A stretch of 17,181 nt of DNA. It comes from Parachlorella kessleri (lineage: Eukaryota; Chlorophyta; Trebouxiophyceae; Chlorellales; Chlorellaceae). Below are positions 1 to 9,100 of the stretch, in pieces. A program made the position numbers and the translations under genes. The stretch lies in contig BBXU01001707.1 of NCBI GenBank assembly GCA_001598975.1, forward strand, positions 1-17,181. Reading direction: 5' to 3'. The notes under the pieces are model-generated. The model did no database searches and was not told the origin of the DNA. It was given only the letters and a program-made list of their open reading frames with translations. Positions within the stretch are counted from its first letter, which is position 1. Each line of letters begins with the position of its first letter.

Positions 1-325
1 CGGTGCTTATTGGCGCCACTACATGGTGCTACGGATGTTGCAGTTGCGCAATCAGGTTCCACCGGACAGAGCCAGCTGCCGGCCGGCTGCTTCCTGTAAC
101 CCCATGCCTGTGAGGCACAGTACTGCCGAACGGCGCCTTGCGAGTCAAATGTTCGGATGGCCCGGGCAAGACACCCACCCCGGACGGGCAGCAGTGAGCT
201 GCTGCACGCCGGCCTTCCTGTGCTCATCATCAGCTGCAACTCGAGAGCAACTCTTTGGGTGATGGTTCCTTGGGTGGCTCGAACTTTCGCGTGTAGCATA
301 GACTTGGTGAACCCCTGTTCCTCCC
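1..325. other. Left edge, no supported gene
   Basis: I see no convincing gene here. A short open frame begins at the ATG at 23 and stops at 260-262, but its product has mixed low-information composition and no recognisable motif. The stretch may be 5' UTR, promoter or an intron of the gene whose frame opens at 326. The pyrimidine-rich run just before 326, followed by GCGCAG at 339-344, could also act as a splice acceptor, in which case the frame at 326 would be a terminal exon and not a complete gene. Confidence 0.4.
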
Positions 326-835
326 ATGGTGGCGCAGGTGGTGCGGGACCCCGTCAGCGGTCAACTGCACCGCAGCCCCTCCTGGGACAGCTTTGGTAGT
401 GTGGCCTCGGACGACACCGGGGAGGATGACGTGGTACAGTCACCAACCACCACCTCCCTGGCGGTACCCCGTACCTCCGAGCCGCTCCCTATCGGTCTCA
501 CCACTGCTGCGGTCGTCCCCCAGGTGCCCGCCGTGAGCGGTACATCTGCCGAGGGCGCTGTAGCTGCTGCCGCGGCCGCCGCTGCTGCTGCCGCTGCCAC
601 TGCCAGCTCAGCGGGAGGGGGCCCAGTTGAGGCTCCCTCAGGCACCCAGCATGGCCCCATGCAGAGCGGGGCAGGGCAGCGGGCAGCTCTGCAGAAGGAG
701 CGCTCGGTGAATACCGTTGCCGGCAGCGAGGGGCGGCCCCTGAAGGTGAGGAAGCTCGACCCCAGCGGCACAGCGCAGGTGGTGTACACGCGGACGGCAG
801 GCGCCACTAGGAGCCCTCGGCACGGAGGCTTTTAG
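326..835 (+). CDS. Unrecognised Ser/Thr- and Ala-rich protein, possibly a terminal exon
   Basis: An open frame of 169 codons from ATG 326 to TAG 833-835. I do not recognise the family. Residues about 15-35 are rich in Ser, Trp and acidic residues (SPSWDSFGSVASDD followed by more acidic residues). A run of 12 alanines spans about residues 80-91; it uses several different Ala codons, so it is not a fresh trinucleotide expansion. The tail is basic (LKVRKLD, then Arg/Ser-rich). Base composition is coding-like and drops sharply after the stop, which supports a gene end here. Two uncertainties remain: the start could be a splice acceptor after 344, and a good donor (AAG/GTGAGG) lies inside the frame at 746, so a spliced form skipping the last 30 codons is possible. 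The protein is probably disordered. The role is unknown. Confidence 0.5.
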   Translation: MVAQVVRDPVSGQLHRSPSWDSFGSVASDDTGEDDVVQSPTTTSLAVPRTSEPLPIGLTTAAVVPQVPAVSGTSAEGAVAAAAAAAAAAAATASSAGGGPVEAPSGTQHGPMQSGAGQRAALQKERSVNTVAGSEGRPLKVRKLDPSGTAQVVYTRTAGATRSPRHGGF

Positions 836-1835
836 AGAGGTAGGCGACGGCGGTGTCAGGTGGCGGAGCCGTTGCTGCTCGGTTGGAGGTTCGGTCCCTG
901 TGGGGGCCAGGCTGCTGTACCGATAAGGGTTGGCTCTAGACTGGGTGTGCTGGAGATATGGGTTTGGTTTCTTTAGTGATTCACACAGCTGATCAAAGGC
1001 GAGGGCATGAGCCTCAACTGAAATTGTCGTTGAGCCAACAGCGCACCCTGGGAGGCATTGCTGGAACGTGGGTAGGCTCTAAAGACTATAAACGGCCGCA
1101 AAAGACAGTTTAACTCAATACGATGGAATGGCAATCAGTGTATATGTCCCTGTCCAGGAGCCCATGCTCAGGCATTGATAATAGCTAACAAAGCTGCCTA
1201 CGCTATGAAACCACTATAGCCTCGGTTCGTGGTGCAGTAGTGGATGTATGTTTCAGATGGGTATATGACATCTTGTGGTAGCCTGTATCATGTATGTTAG
1301 TGCCTTGTGCAGTAGCTGTTGACTTTGATTTCCAGTGTCGCATCCCCTGAGGAGGCGATTGTAGCCGGCATATAGTTTGGTTACCGTCACAAGCTGGTCT
1401 TTTGTTCGTGTGCAATATGTGAGTCCCTTGTGTATCATGTCCCTTCCGAGTCTACATTTTCATCTGCTTCTACAAGCCTAACCTGAGGAATGTGGTGGAT
1501 GTGGGGTGTCCCGTCAACATACTTTTGGGCAGAGAAAATATTGTACGTCTTGTCGTTTAGTGACCAGCCCTGCAGGGCACATCGCATTGAGTGTACCACC
1601 AAGCCTAGTCAGAGTTTCTGAAGCGCCACGGCACAGCACTGCCTTATTATGCATCCAGTACGCTCGAGACTTTTATCAAAAGTTGATGTTATGCTGGGGA
1701 ATGCGGGATGCTGTTTACGCAGGGCTAGGCTAGGAAGCTTGCAGTGCTGTGTTGTGGGTAGAGTAACTGTGTAGTAGACCATGAAGTCCTGCTTGACAGC
1801 AGCAATGCAGCGAAGGTGTAGCTGTCCGTGCGATA

Positions 1836-1854
1836 ACTTATGTTGAACATAAGT
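1836..1854. repeat. Inverted repeat (9-bp arms, 1-nt centre)
   Basis: The arms ACTTATGTT and AACATAAGT flank a single G. The repeat lies 15 nt upstream of the TGTAA at 1870. As RNA it would need a larger loop, so the effective stem is shorter; as DNA it is a near-perfect dyad. Its closeness to the putative poly(A) signal is the only hint of a role. Confidence 0.6.
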
Positions 1855-1869
1855 AGAAGGTTGAAGATC

Positions 1870-1874
1870 TGTAA
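1870..1874 (+). promoter_or_regulatory. Candidate TGTAA poly(A) signal of the first gene
   Basis: TGTAA is the usual near-upstream poly(A) element of green-algal nuclear genes. This copy is about 1 kb after the stop at 835, which would give a long but not unheard-of algal 3' UTR. I noticed no closer TGTAA downstream of 835. A pentamer also occurs by chance, so confidence is modest. Confidence 0.35.
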
Positions 1875-2111
1875 CAACTGGAATGGTACTCTAGAGAGCC
1901 TACTGGACTACAACTCAGGCAATTGCAAACCATAACTGCACCCAGCCGTGTCAGGACATTTCACCTTTCCTTTATTCACTAGGCCCCCGCCATCAAACAA
2001 ACTGCCCACCCGCAGTGCGACACACCCAAGTGAAGGGTGCACACAAGCCCACTACAGAATTCTTGCTGGCAGCAGTGGCATGCGTAGACTCCTTTGTCAA
2101 AAATTCTCCAA

Positions 2112-2135
2112 GGAGCCTGCCTCGAGGCAGGCTCC
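2112..2135. repeat. 24-nt perfect palindrome
   Basis: Half-site GGAGCCTGCCTC is followed directly by its reverse complement, centred on a CTCGAG (2121-2126) with no spacer. It lies in the intergenic region upstream of the coiled-coil gene. The frame through it is not protein-like, so coding constraint does not explain the symmetry. Confidence 0.9.
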
Positions 2136-2459
2136 AAAGGAAGGCATGAGATGGGGGGCTTGCACCAACGTGGTCCTTGGCCTGCCACCAGTCAGACGTC
2201 AGCAGTGCTCCTTGTCAAAGCGGTAGCCCCAACCTGCATCTTCAGTCCAAGGCACATAAACTGATGCACAGCTTATGAACGCTGCTTCGATGACGTTGGC
2301 GGGTGCGCGTTGGTGAGCTGCCTCCCGGGCGCTTGAGATAAGCCCCACCCGGCCTTGCGGTACCCAGCCTCGTTTGCGTTCCAAGTCCCAGTACAAGTAT
2401 GCCATACTCCCTTGACGTGTTCTGCGGTCTTGATCACTTGGCCCTCGGCTGCACGTGAC

Positions 2460-4574
2460 ATGGCACGAGTCCATCCAGCCCGGCTAGACGAGTTATCCTT
2501 CTCAACACTCATAGTACCCACGCTGGAGCGCTTGAAAACCTCGGATGTGGTCCCTGACGACCCGGGCGGGGCGCCACTCAGTCCTACGAGGATAGTGGGC
2601 TTCCCAGAGACGCCTCTCAGTCCTCACTCCGTCCTCGGCACGTCCATCTCACCCGTTATGAGCCGCCAGTCTTCGCTGACCGAGCTACTGCTGCAGCCTG
2701 GGGAGCTAGTGACAAGCCCCAGGCTGGCCATCAGGACCACCAAGGGCAGCAGCGCTGCGTTGCGCTCTGGGCAGCCAAGTAGGGCGCGCTCTTCTGCCCA
2801 GATCTTCCGGATAACGCCGCCCGTGGCAGCAGCAGAATACCAGCAGCAATACCGGCAGGGAGCGGCCCGGCGCACAGCATCAGCCATGGTCTTCCCCACC
2901 GGGCCTGTTGTGGATCCCAGCACCACCTGCCTGGCGCTCAGCAGGCTGCACCACTCCTCCAGCCTGCAGATTCCCAGGTGCGCATTGCTTATGATTGTCT
3001 GGGTACTACTGTTATTGACTCGCAAGGGTGGGGGGCTGGGCCGCGAATGTGCCACAGTTGACCAGCGTGTTTCTTTCCCGTGCAAACCAGGCTGGCCGGA
3101 GCCAAGCAGTCTACCTTTTCCTGCCTCATATGTTTAACCTAATAGGGCAACGAACTACGGATATCATCACTTGTCTTACGTTTTACTTTCCCAGCTGCCA
3201 GTCTCCCTGGTCACAGCCAGAGAAGTTTGAAGCTACCGCGCAGGTGGACGGTCCCGAGCTCAAGTTTGCCTCCCCTCTTAGTCGTAAAAAGGCTGCAGGA
3301 GGCGCCATGCCTCCGCCTGCCTCACCGAGCTTGGCAACAGTTGGTGCCGGCAAGTCCTGCATCCTGACCCAAACAAGGCTCGCATGGAACCTCCTCCAGC
3401 CTGCCCTGCAGGATGCACCACGCGTCCACTTGCCCAAGTGAGCTCGACGAGGACCTGGTGGCAGCCGCCTTGCGCGCCTACCCCACAGTAGGCACGCCGC
3501 CCTCCTCCCTGCCCTCCGACAACCCCCTCTCCAGGGATCCCAGGGAATCCGCTTCCACCAGCCCCTGCTCCTCCTATGGCACCGCCGCCTCCACGCTGCC
3601 GCCCAGCCCCTGGGCTGCACACTTCTTCCGCTCGGCGCAGCAGACGCATGCGGGGCTCACGCGGCAGCTGTTTGACGCGCAGGCGGAGGCGGCCACAGCC
3701 CATGCGCAGGTGCACTGCCTGCAGGAGGCCCTCACCAAGGTGGGTGGTGGGCTGGTGTGTGTGGGGTGGTGGTGGTGGTGGTGGTGGTGGTGGGGAGGAG
3801 GGAGGGGTTGGAAGTTGAGGTATGTGTTAACAGAGACGGGTAGTGAAAAGTGAGAGTTTGGCTGAACTGTACCGACTGTATTGCATGGGGGAGGAGCAGT
3901 GGGTGGTGGTGTTGCGAGACAAGCCGCGGGTGGGCTCTTACTACTGTAGGCCGGGGTGGTGGGTGCTGCTTGGGTGGTAGTTGGGTGGCGTGTTGTGCTG
4001 TGTTGTGCTGACGGTGGGTGCTGGTGAGCATGTTGGAACATCGGTGGAAGTGCGGCGCTGGGTGCTCAGGGTCTCCTGCTGATTGCTAGCAAGTGAGAAG
4101 ACTGCCCAATTGAGCGCGCTGCGACTTAAGCTTGCTTGGTACGGTGCACCAGGAATACCTACGCATGCTGTCTTATGGGCGGAGTGTCCCAGCTTCCAGT
4201 CCCCCTCGACCCTGTGCATTGTTTCTGCCCCATCCCCCTCACTGTGCCCCTCCCTGCCCGTCCTGCCGCAGGAGCGGGCCCAAGTGGAGCGGCTTGAGGC
4301 CGAGGTTGCCCGGCTGCAGATGCAGCTGGGGGAGCTGCAGGGCAGCTCAGCAGCACAGCTGCGGCTGGCTCTGAGCCAGCTGCAGGATACAGGAGGCGAC
4401 ACCGGCACCGAGGGCGACTCTGGGCAGTCAGCAGGGGCTTCGGGGTATGACACGGCCTACGGGTCGCCGGTGGATGGCACGTATGGCTCGGCGCTCGAGG
4501 AGGAGGAGTGTCCACCCACGGTGCCCGCTGAGACTGCGTTGCCTCTTGATTCACCGTTTGACTGGTCTCAGTGA
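2460..4574 (+). CDS. Unknown Ser-Pro-rich protein with C-terminal coiled coil, four exons
   Basis: Model: join(2460..2977, 3195..3353, 3412..3739, 4272..4574), about 435 aa. ATG 2460 is the first ATG after an in-frame TGA at 2334. Introns 2978-3194 and 3740-4271 are well supported: the phases match and the donors (CAG/GTGCGC and AAG/GTGGGT) and acceptors (CCCAG and CCGCAG) are good. The junction between exons 2 and 3 is uncertain. The acceptor CTGCAG ending at 3411 is strong, but the donor could be 3354, 3264 or 3225, all of which keep phase. The first 290 residues are Ser/Pro/Thr-rich with many SP/TP dipeptides (for example FPETPLSPHS, ITPP, PPSPW), typical of a disordered, proline-directed kinase substrate. 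Residues about 296-362 form a predicted coiled coil that crosses the last intron (HFFRSAQQTHAGLTRQL, then ERAQVERLEAEVARLQMQL). The acidic C-terminus ends PFDWSQ. I do not recognise the family. A scaffold or dimerising regulator is an inference only. Confidence 0.7.
3740..4271 (+). other. Third intron of the coiled-coil gene, G/T-rich
   Basis: Phase-0 intron of 532 nt between LQEALTK and ERAQVERL. Its first 300 nt are strongly G/T-rich and C-poor, including the GGT microsatellite at 3765-3794, while the last 90 nt are pyrimidine-rich before the CCGCAG acceptor. Strand asymmetry this strong could favour G-quadruplex formation in the non-template DNA strand or in the pre-mRNA. Confidence 0.75.
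3765..3794 (+). repeat. GGT trinucleotide microsatellite
   Basis: About nine to ten uninterrupted GGT units, 20-odd bases into the third intron of the coiled-coil gene and flanked by further G-rich sequence. It is intronic in the gene model, so it does not encode a glycine or tryptophan run in the protein. Confidence 0.9.
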
Positions 4575-4767
4575 TGGCTGCAGTGCTTCTTCAATGTTAC
4601 CCATGGAGTGAAAAGGAAGGCAGTGACGAGTGTCCAAAGGTTTGCTTGAGCGTTGACAGCTTACGCTATTCCAGTAGGTGTGTACACTTCGGATGGAGAC
4701 AAAACTTATGTGAGGAAGAGCTGCATGGGGGGCATGACATGGGTAGTACTGCATGAAAGCAATGTTT

Positions 4768-4772
4768 TGTAA
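4768..4772 (+). promoter_or_regulatory. TGTAA poly(A) signal of the coiled-coil gene
   Basis: TGTAA about 195 nt after the TGA at 4572-4574, a normal 3' UTR length for a green-algal gene. The position agrees with the gene model ending at 4574. Confidence 0.6.
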
Positions 4773-5053
4773 AGTCCTGCAGTGTATGTTCTACTGCCTT
4801 TCCCTGCCCCGCGGCTACTCTAGTGCTTCCACCCATACTATGGGTTGAGAACTACCAATGTGGTCTTGCGTTACTGCTTCCTTTTTTGTGTGTTCTCTGC
4901 TGCTTCTCTGTTAGCAATTGCTTTCTGATGGTTGCGCAGCGCTGTTTCTCCTCAAGCAGAATTATTTTAACACCAGTTTATACACTCTACGATTTTAGGG
5001 TTTTGCCTGTCCCAGACATGTGCAGGTATTTTTGGTGTGCTACCGATCCATGC

Positions 5054-5085
5054 CTGCAGTGCTATATCAAATATCAGGACTGCAG
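5054..5085. repeat. Inverted repeat (7-bp arms)
   Basis: CTGCAGT at 5054-5060 pairs with ACTGCAG at 5079-5085 across an 18-nt A/T-rich loop. It lies in intergenic DNA downstream of the coiled-coil gene. Short enough to occur by chance. Confidence 0.5.
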
Positions 5086-5101
5086 TCTCGAGCAGTGTTG
5101 C

Positions 5102-5117
5102 TGCCCATGTATGGGCA
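5102..5117. repeat. Inverted repeat TGCCCAT/ATGGGCA
   Basis: Seven-bp perfect arms around a 2-nt centre, 16 nt downstream of the previous inverted repeat. No associated motif seen. Confidence 0.55.
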
Positions 5118-6075
5118 ATAAGGATTGCTGAAACCTCCCATGCGTGATCATCACTCGAGGTTGAGGGGGCTTCCTGTCGAGCAGCCTACTGATACGCTGC
5201 CTAAACCACACAATGCAGCCAGCTTGTGTGCAACTGCAACAAGCATGTTATTGCACGTTTTTCCGCATCTGTCGGAGGCTCAGTATGATAATAGCCAGAC
5301 CGGGCGGGTGCATCTAGCAGCAGACCTCAACCTATAAACGCCTTGTCAGTCCAGCCCAGCTCTCACTCCCTGTTCGCACTACCTGCCACCCATGCTAATA
5401 ATTGCGAAGAGAAATGCAAGAGCGCTGCAATACTATTAGTAGGTATTGAACCAAAGCCAGCTTTTGCTTAGAAGAAGTATGGAACACGAACAAACCAGCA
5501 CCGTCAGCCTGAACGAAAGGCAGCCTGACCGACAAAGTGGAATTTTACCCTAACATCGCCGATGTCCAGCTGTGAGGGTGGGCCACCATACCCAGCAGTC
5601 ACGCTACGTAGTGTGTACAACAGGGGGTGTATACAAATCATGCTCCAGCTCACCTGCCAGGTCCATCTGAGTTGTGGACAAGCGCCCTTTGAACGTAACT
5701 GCTCGCAAAGTGCAATATAGCACAGACCAACGCCGGTGGCACAGTCAAGGGCAGAGGAGAGCATGGTTATACACCACCGGTAGTAAATTTACAAGCCAGC
5801 CCAGGGCAGGAAAGCAGCACAACGACCCCAGACAACGCCACTGTTCGATCATTATGCAAACAAAGCGTAGGACGTCATGAGCAAGACGGTGTGGTTATGC
5901 CTGCCAGGAACCCAGCCTGCTCCTCACATACGCAACAGCCGTCAATTTGTATTACCTGCAATATTCCAGGGGAGGCGCCTGATCAGGCCTGAGTCTAATT
6001 ATGGCGGTCCCGCCAGCAGTAAGAAAGGTAGAAACCTGCCGGCAGCCTGCCCTTTGCTGCCTGCACGCCTGGCCC

Positions 6076-6091
6076 TGTCCTTTCCCCTTGC
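6076..6091 (+). promoter_or_regulatory. Pyrimidine-rich tract in RPS6 leader, TOP-like
   Basis: A nearly uninterrupted pyrimidine run about 35-50 nt before the RPS6 ATG. Many ribosomal-protein mRNAs start with or near such a tract, which links their translation to TOR signalling. I cannot see the transcription start, so whether it is at the cap is unknown. Confidence 0.3.
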
Positions 6092-6124
6092 CGCTGAGGA
6101 CGCAACGGCGGGCAAGTAGCAACC

Positions 6125-9100
6125 ATGAAGGTGCGGCCAGTAGCATGGGGCGGCTTGGATACGGGCCTGAGCGGGGTCTTGCAGCTTGATAGAGCAGGGC
6201 TAGCAGTGGCGTTATTTGGACTTGATACGTGCTCTTACTACTGGTGCATGACATGGTGGTGGCGTAGATGGTCCCTGTGGAGGTGCCCGGCCTTTGATGG
6301 CTTGTTTGGGTGTTTATGACGCATAGTGATTCTGCAAAGAGCACGTATCGTGGTCCAAACGGAGTCCCTGGCAGCATAGAAACGGGAGTCCTAAGGTGTA
6401 CACTGGCAACGGAACCTTTGTAGCTAACCCCCGGCCTGTCTTTTTCTGCCTGCAGCTAAATATTGCATACCCGGCCACCGGCTGCCAGTGAGTGGGCTGT
6501 GCAGGGGTGCAGGGGCACGTGTGAAGCAGGGGAAGGTGCCAGGAGCACTTGGATGGCGTCGCTTTCCATAACATACTGGTCCAGCTTTTACACCTTGGTC
6601 TGGGAAGGAGCACTTTGGATTTGGAAGATGTCAGGCTGTCAGACTTCCAGACAGTGATATCCTTGACGTGGCACAGCACGGGGGATCTTGTGGCACAGCA
6701 CAGTTGCAAGGGGCAGCACACTGAGCGGTTGAGCAACTGTGGGTGTTTGCAGGAAGAAGCTGGAGGTGGACGATGATGGGAAGCTGTGAGTTTAGCGTTG
6801 GGACTGTGCAATGGAGGCTTCGCTGCTGGGCTCTGAAGTGCCCGCACGCTGTGTCATTGCCAAGGTCATATGGCTGCCTCACTTGCGTTGTGGGTCCTGG
6901 ACGCGGTGCAAGGCCAGTAGCACACGCGGAGCTGAAGCGGGCGGGCTGTGCTGATGGCGAGGTTGGTGCGCCTGTGCAGGCGTGCCTTCTTTGACAAGCG
7001 CCTTTCCCAGGAGGTTGAGGGCGAGGCCTTGGGCGAGGTGAGGAAGCAGCTTGGCAAGGATTAAGGCACCCAGAGCTCATAGGCATGCAGAGCAGGCTGG
7101 GCCGAGCTGAAGGTAGCTGGGAGGGGCTTGCTCAATCAATCAAGCACTATCAATCAAGCCACACCTGCACTCGCGCTGGCCCATATAAAAACCCGAAGAA
7201 TTAAGGCACCACAGGCAGCGGCACATGAGGCAGCAGTTATCAGCAGCAGCAGCAGCGGAGGCAGTATCAGAAGCGGGAGGCCCTGGCAGTCTCTCAGAAG
7301 ATGCCAGGCGGGGGACCGCAGCTGTACGGGCGGAGTTTGGTGCTCCACCCCAGCAGCTGCCCACGGCTGTAAGCAGCAGGATTAGGATGCAGCTGGCAGG
7401 GTCGCTTTGGGACTGCCGCAAGCATCGGGCGTTCGTCCAGCCTTGTGCGAAGAGCTTCCATGAGCTTGTATCAGCCGTGTCCCTTGTCATCCGCAGCAGC
7501 GGCAGGCCGGCCAGCCAGCTTCTCTGGCGCATTGGGTGTGTTGGAACCCTCGCTCTTCCCTGGCTTCCTCCTGGCCCATGGCTTCCCCTTGCCCCCCGGC
7601 CCGCCCGCCCCCTTGCAGGAGTTCAGGGGCTACGTGTTCAAGATCAAGGGCGGCCAGGACAAGCAGGGCTTCCCCATGAAGCAGGGTGTGCTGACCTCGG
7701 GCCGCGTGCGCGTGCTGATGAGCCCCGGCGACCAGTGCTTCCGCGGCTACGGCCGCCGCAACGGCGAGCGCCGCCGCAAGTCGGTGCGCGGCTGCATCGT
7801 GTCCCCCGACCTCTCCGTGCTCAACCTGGTCATCGTCAAGAAGGGTGAGCCAGCCAGCCTGGGAGGTCTCCCGTGGGGCGTGCTTGTCTGGCAAGGCGGT
7901 CAGGGCTGTCAGGCCTGGACAGATTCGCACGCAGATGTGAGTTCGTGGGCAAGGGGTGTGAGTATGATCTCCTGAGGTGACCATGGCGGTGGTGTCCAAT
8001 ACCCGCCAGCGTGGCTGAGTAAGTCAGCCATGCTGGGCTGTGGGGCCGTGCTTGTCCTCCCCAAGGCATGCAAGCACACATGCCTTGCCTTGGGCAGAGC
8101 GAACGGTGTGGGGCAGGGATTGGCATGCCTGTCTTGCAAGATATTGTGCCGTCCACGCCAGTTGTTGCTGACATTGTGTATTAACAAGGGGCCCTGGCGG
8201 GCTGAGTTGTGGCCTGGCTGAGTGACGCTTGACTCGAGTAGCTTTTGGCCTGGGGCGGTGGCGGTGGACGCACCGACTGCGTTAAGCCTGGGCAGCAGAT
8301 AAGAAGTGTCCTGAGCTAGGCCTGGCTGGGGCCTGAGCGGTCAGCTGCAGCAGCGGGAGCCTTTGTTGCGGGGCGGCGCAAGAGCGGTCGCGGCAGCAGT
8401 GAGGCGGAGGCAGCACCGGGAGGAGGGATGGGCAGGAGGGGCAGCCCCAGCAGGACCGCCCCAGCAGGACTGCGGAAGCTCGCTGTCATCAGCCACACGC
8501 AGTTGGGCGGCTGCCCTGGGATGCAATTTCAACACCAGCTGGGCATCTATGTCAGAGTGGGAACTGCGCTGCAGATGGGGCGGCGCTGGGGGGCAGTTGG
8601 GAATCAGTGGCGGCCTTGTCCCAACCAGCCTACTAGCCTGATACAGGGTCACCGCGGGCGGTGACTGTCCTTGGCTGGCCAGCGGGAGCACGGAGTGATG
8701 GGCGGGTTGTTCTCCTGGGTCCCCTCCAGGCGATCCCACCAAGGGCATGCTGGAAAACCGGTTTGGCGGGGAATCGTTCGCCCACTCAGCCCTCTTCGTC
8801 TGCAGGCGCGCGGGACCACCCGCAATGCCTGACCGCCCCGAAGGAGCACCTGTAGATTATTCCCAATGCATGAGCTCTCACAAGTCCTTGGGCTCTCCCT
8901 GCCTGTCGGCCTGCAGGCGAGCAGGAGCTGCCGGGGCTGACCGACGAGGAGAAGCCCAAGATGCGCGGCCCCAAGCGCGCCGCCCGCATCCGGAAGATGT
9001 TCAACCTCACCAAGGACGACGATGTGCGCCACTACGTCAAGATCTATGGCAAGAAGGTGAGGCCGCAAGGCTTGGCATGCGCCCACGCTCCTGGGAGGGA

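Larger units (their letters stand above)
836..2459. other. Intergenic: 3' flank of first gene and 5' flank of the coiled-coil gene
   Basis: This stretch is less GC-rich than the neighbouring exons and broken by stops in all frames. It contains a TGTAA at 1870-1874, a hairpin at 1836-1854, a 24-nt palindrome at 2112-2135 and a TATAAA-like ACTATAAACG near 1084-1093. No protein-like frame longer than about 90 codons is convincing on either strand. The last part, roughly from 2250, is probably the 5' UTR or promoter of the next gene; a TGA at 2334-2336 closes that gene's frame upstream of its first ATG. Confidence 0.55.
4575..6124. other. Intergenic: 3' flank of coiled-coil gene and RPS6 upstream region
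   Basis: No convincing gene. It contains a TGTAA at 4768-4772, two inverted repeats (5054-5085 and 5102-5117), a TATAAA at about 5335-5340 and a small GGCGG/CCGCC dyad at 6003-6014. The last 60 nt before the RPS6 start include a pyrimidine-rich run (TCCTTTCCCCTTGCC, about 6076-6091) that would suit a ribosomal-protein 5' UTR. A 102-codon Cys-rich frame (4823-5131) lacks an ATG start and looks accidental. Confidence 0.5.
7845..8916 (+). other. RPS6 intron 5, longest intron
   Basis: Phase-1 intron of 1072 nt splitting the Gly codon of VIVKKG. It holds a 9-bp hairpin (8062-8087) and a 14-nt unit repeated twice in tandem (8444-8470). Ribosomal-protein introns often host snoRNAs, but I found no paired C/D boxes or clear H/ACA layout. 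Open frames across it are not protein-like. Confidence 0.85.

Noticed and set aside
361..807. A 148-codon minus-strand frame opposite the first gene
   Set aside because: It mirrors the GC-rich sense frame, including an antisense poly-Ala run from GCN/NGC symmetry. No independent evidence.
4823..5131. A 102-codon Cys-rich, partly hydrophobic open frame on the + strand
   Set aside because: It starts with GTG, not ATG, lies in low-GC 3' flank, has no splice-consistent context and no recognisable motif.
5074..5155. Minus-strand C/D snoRNA candidate (GTGATGA near 5149-5155, CTGA near 5074-5077)
   Set aside because: The spacing is right, but there is no terminal stem joining the two boxes, and an internal hairpin would block the guide region.
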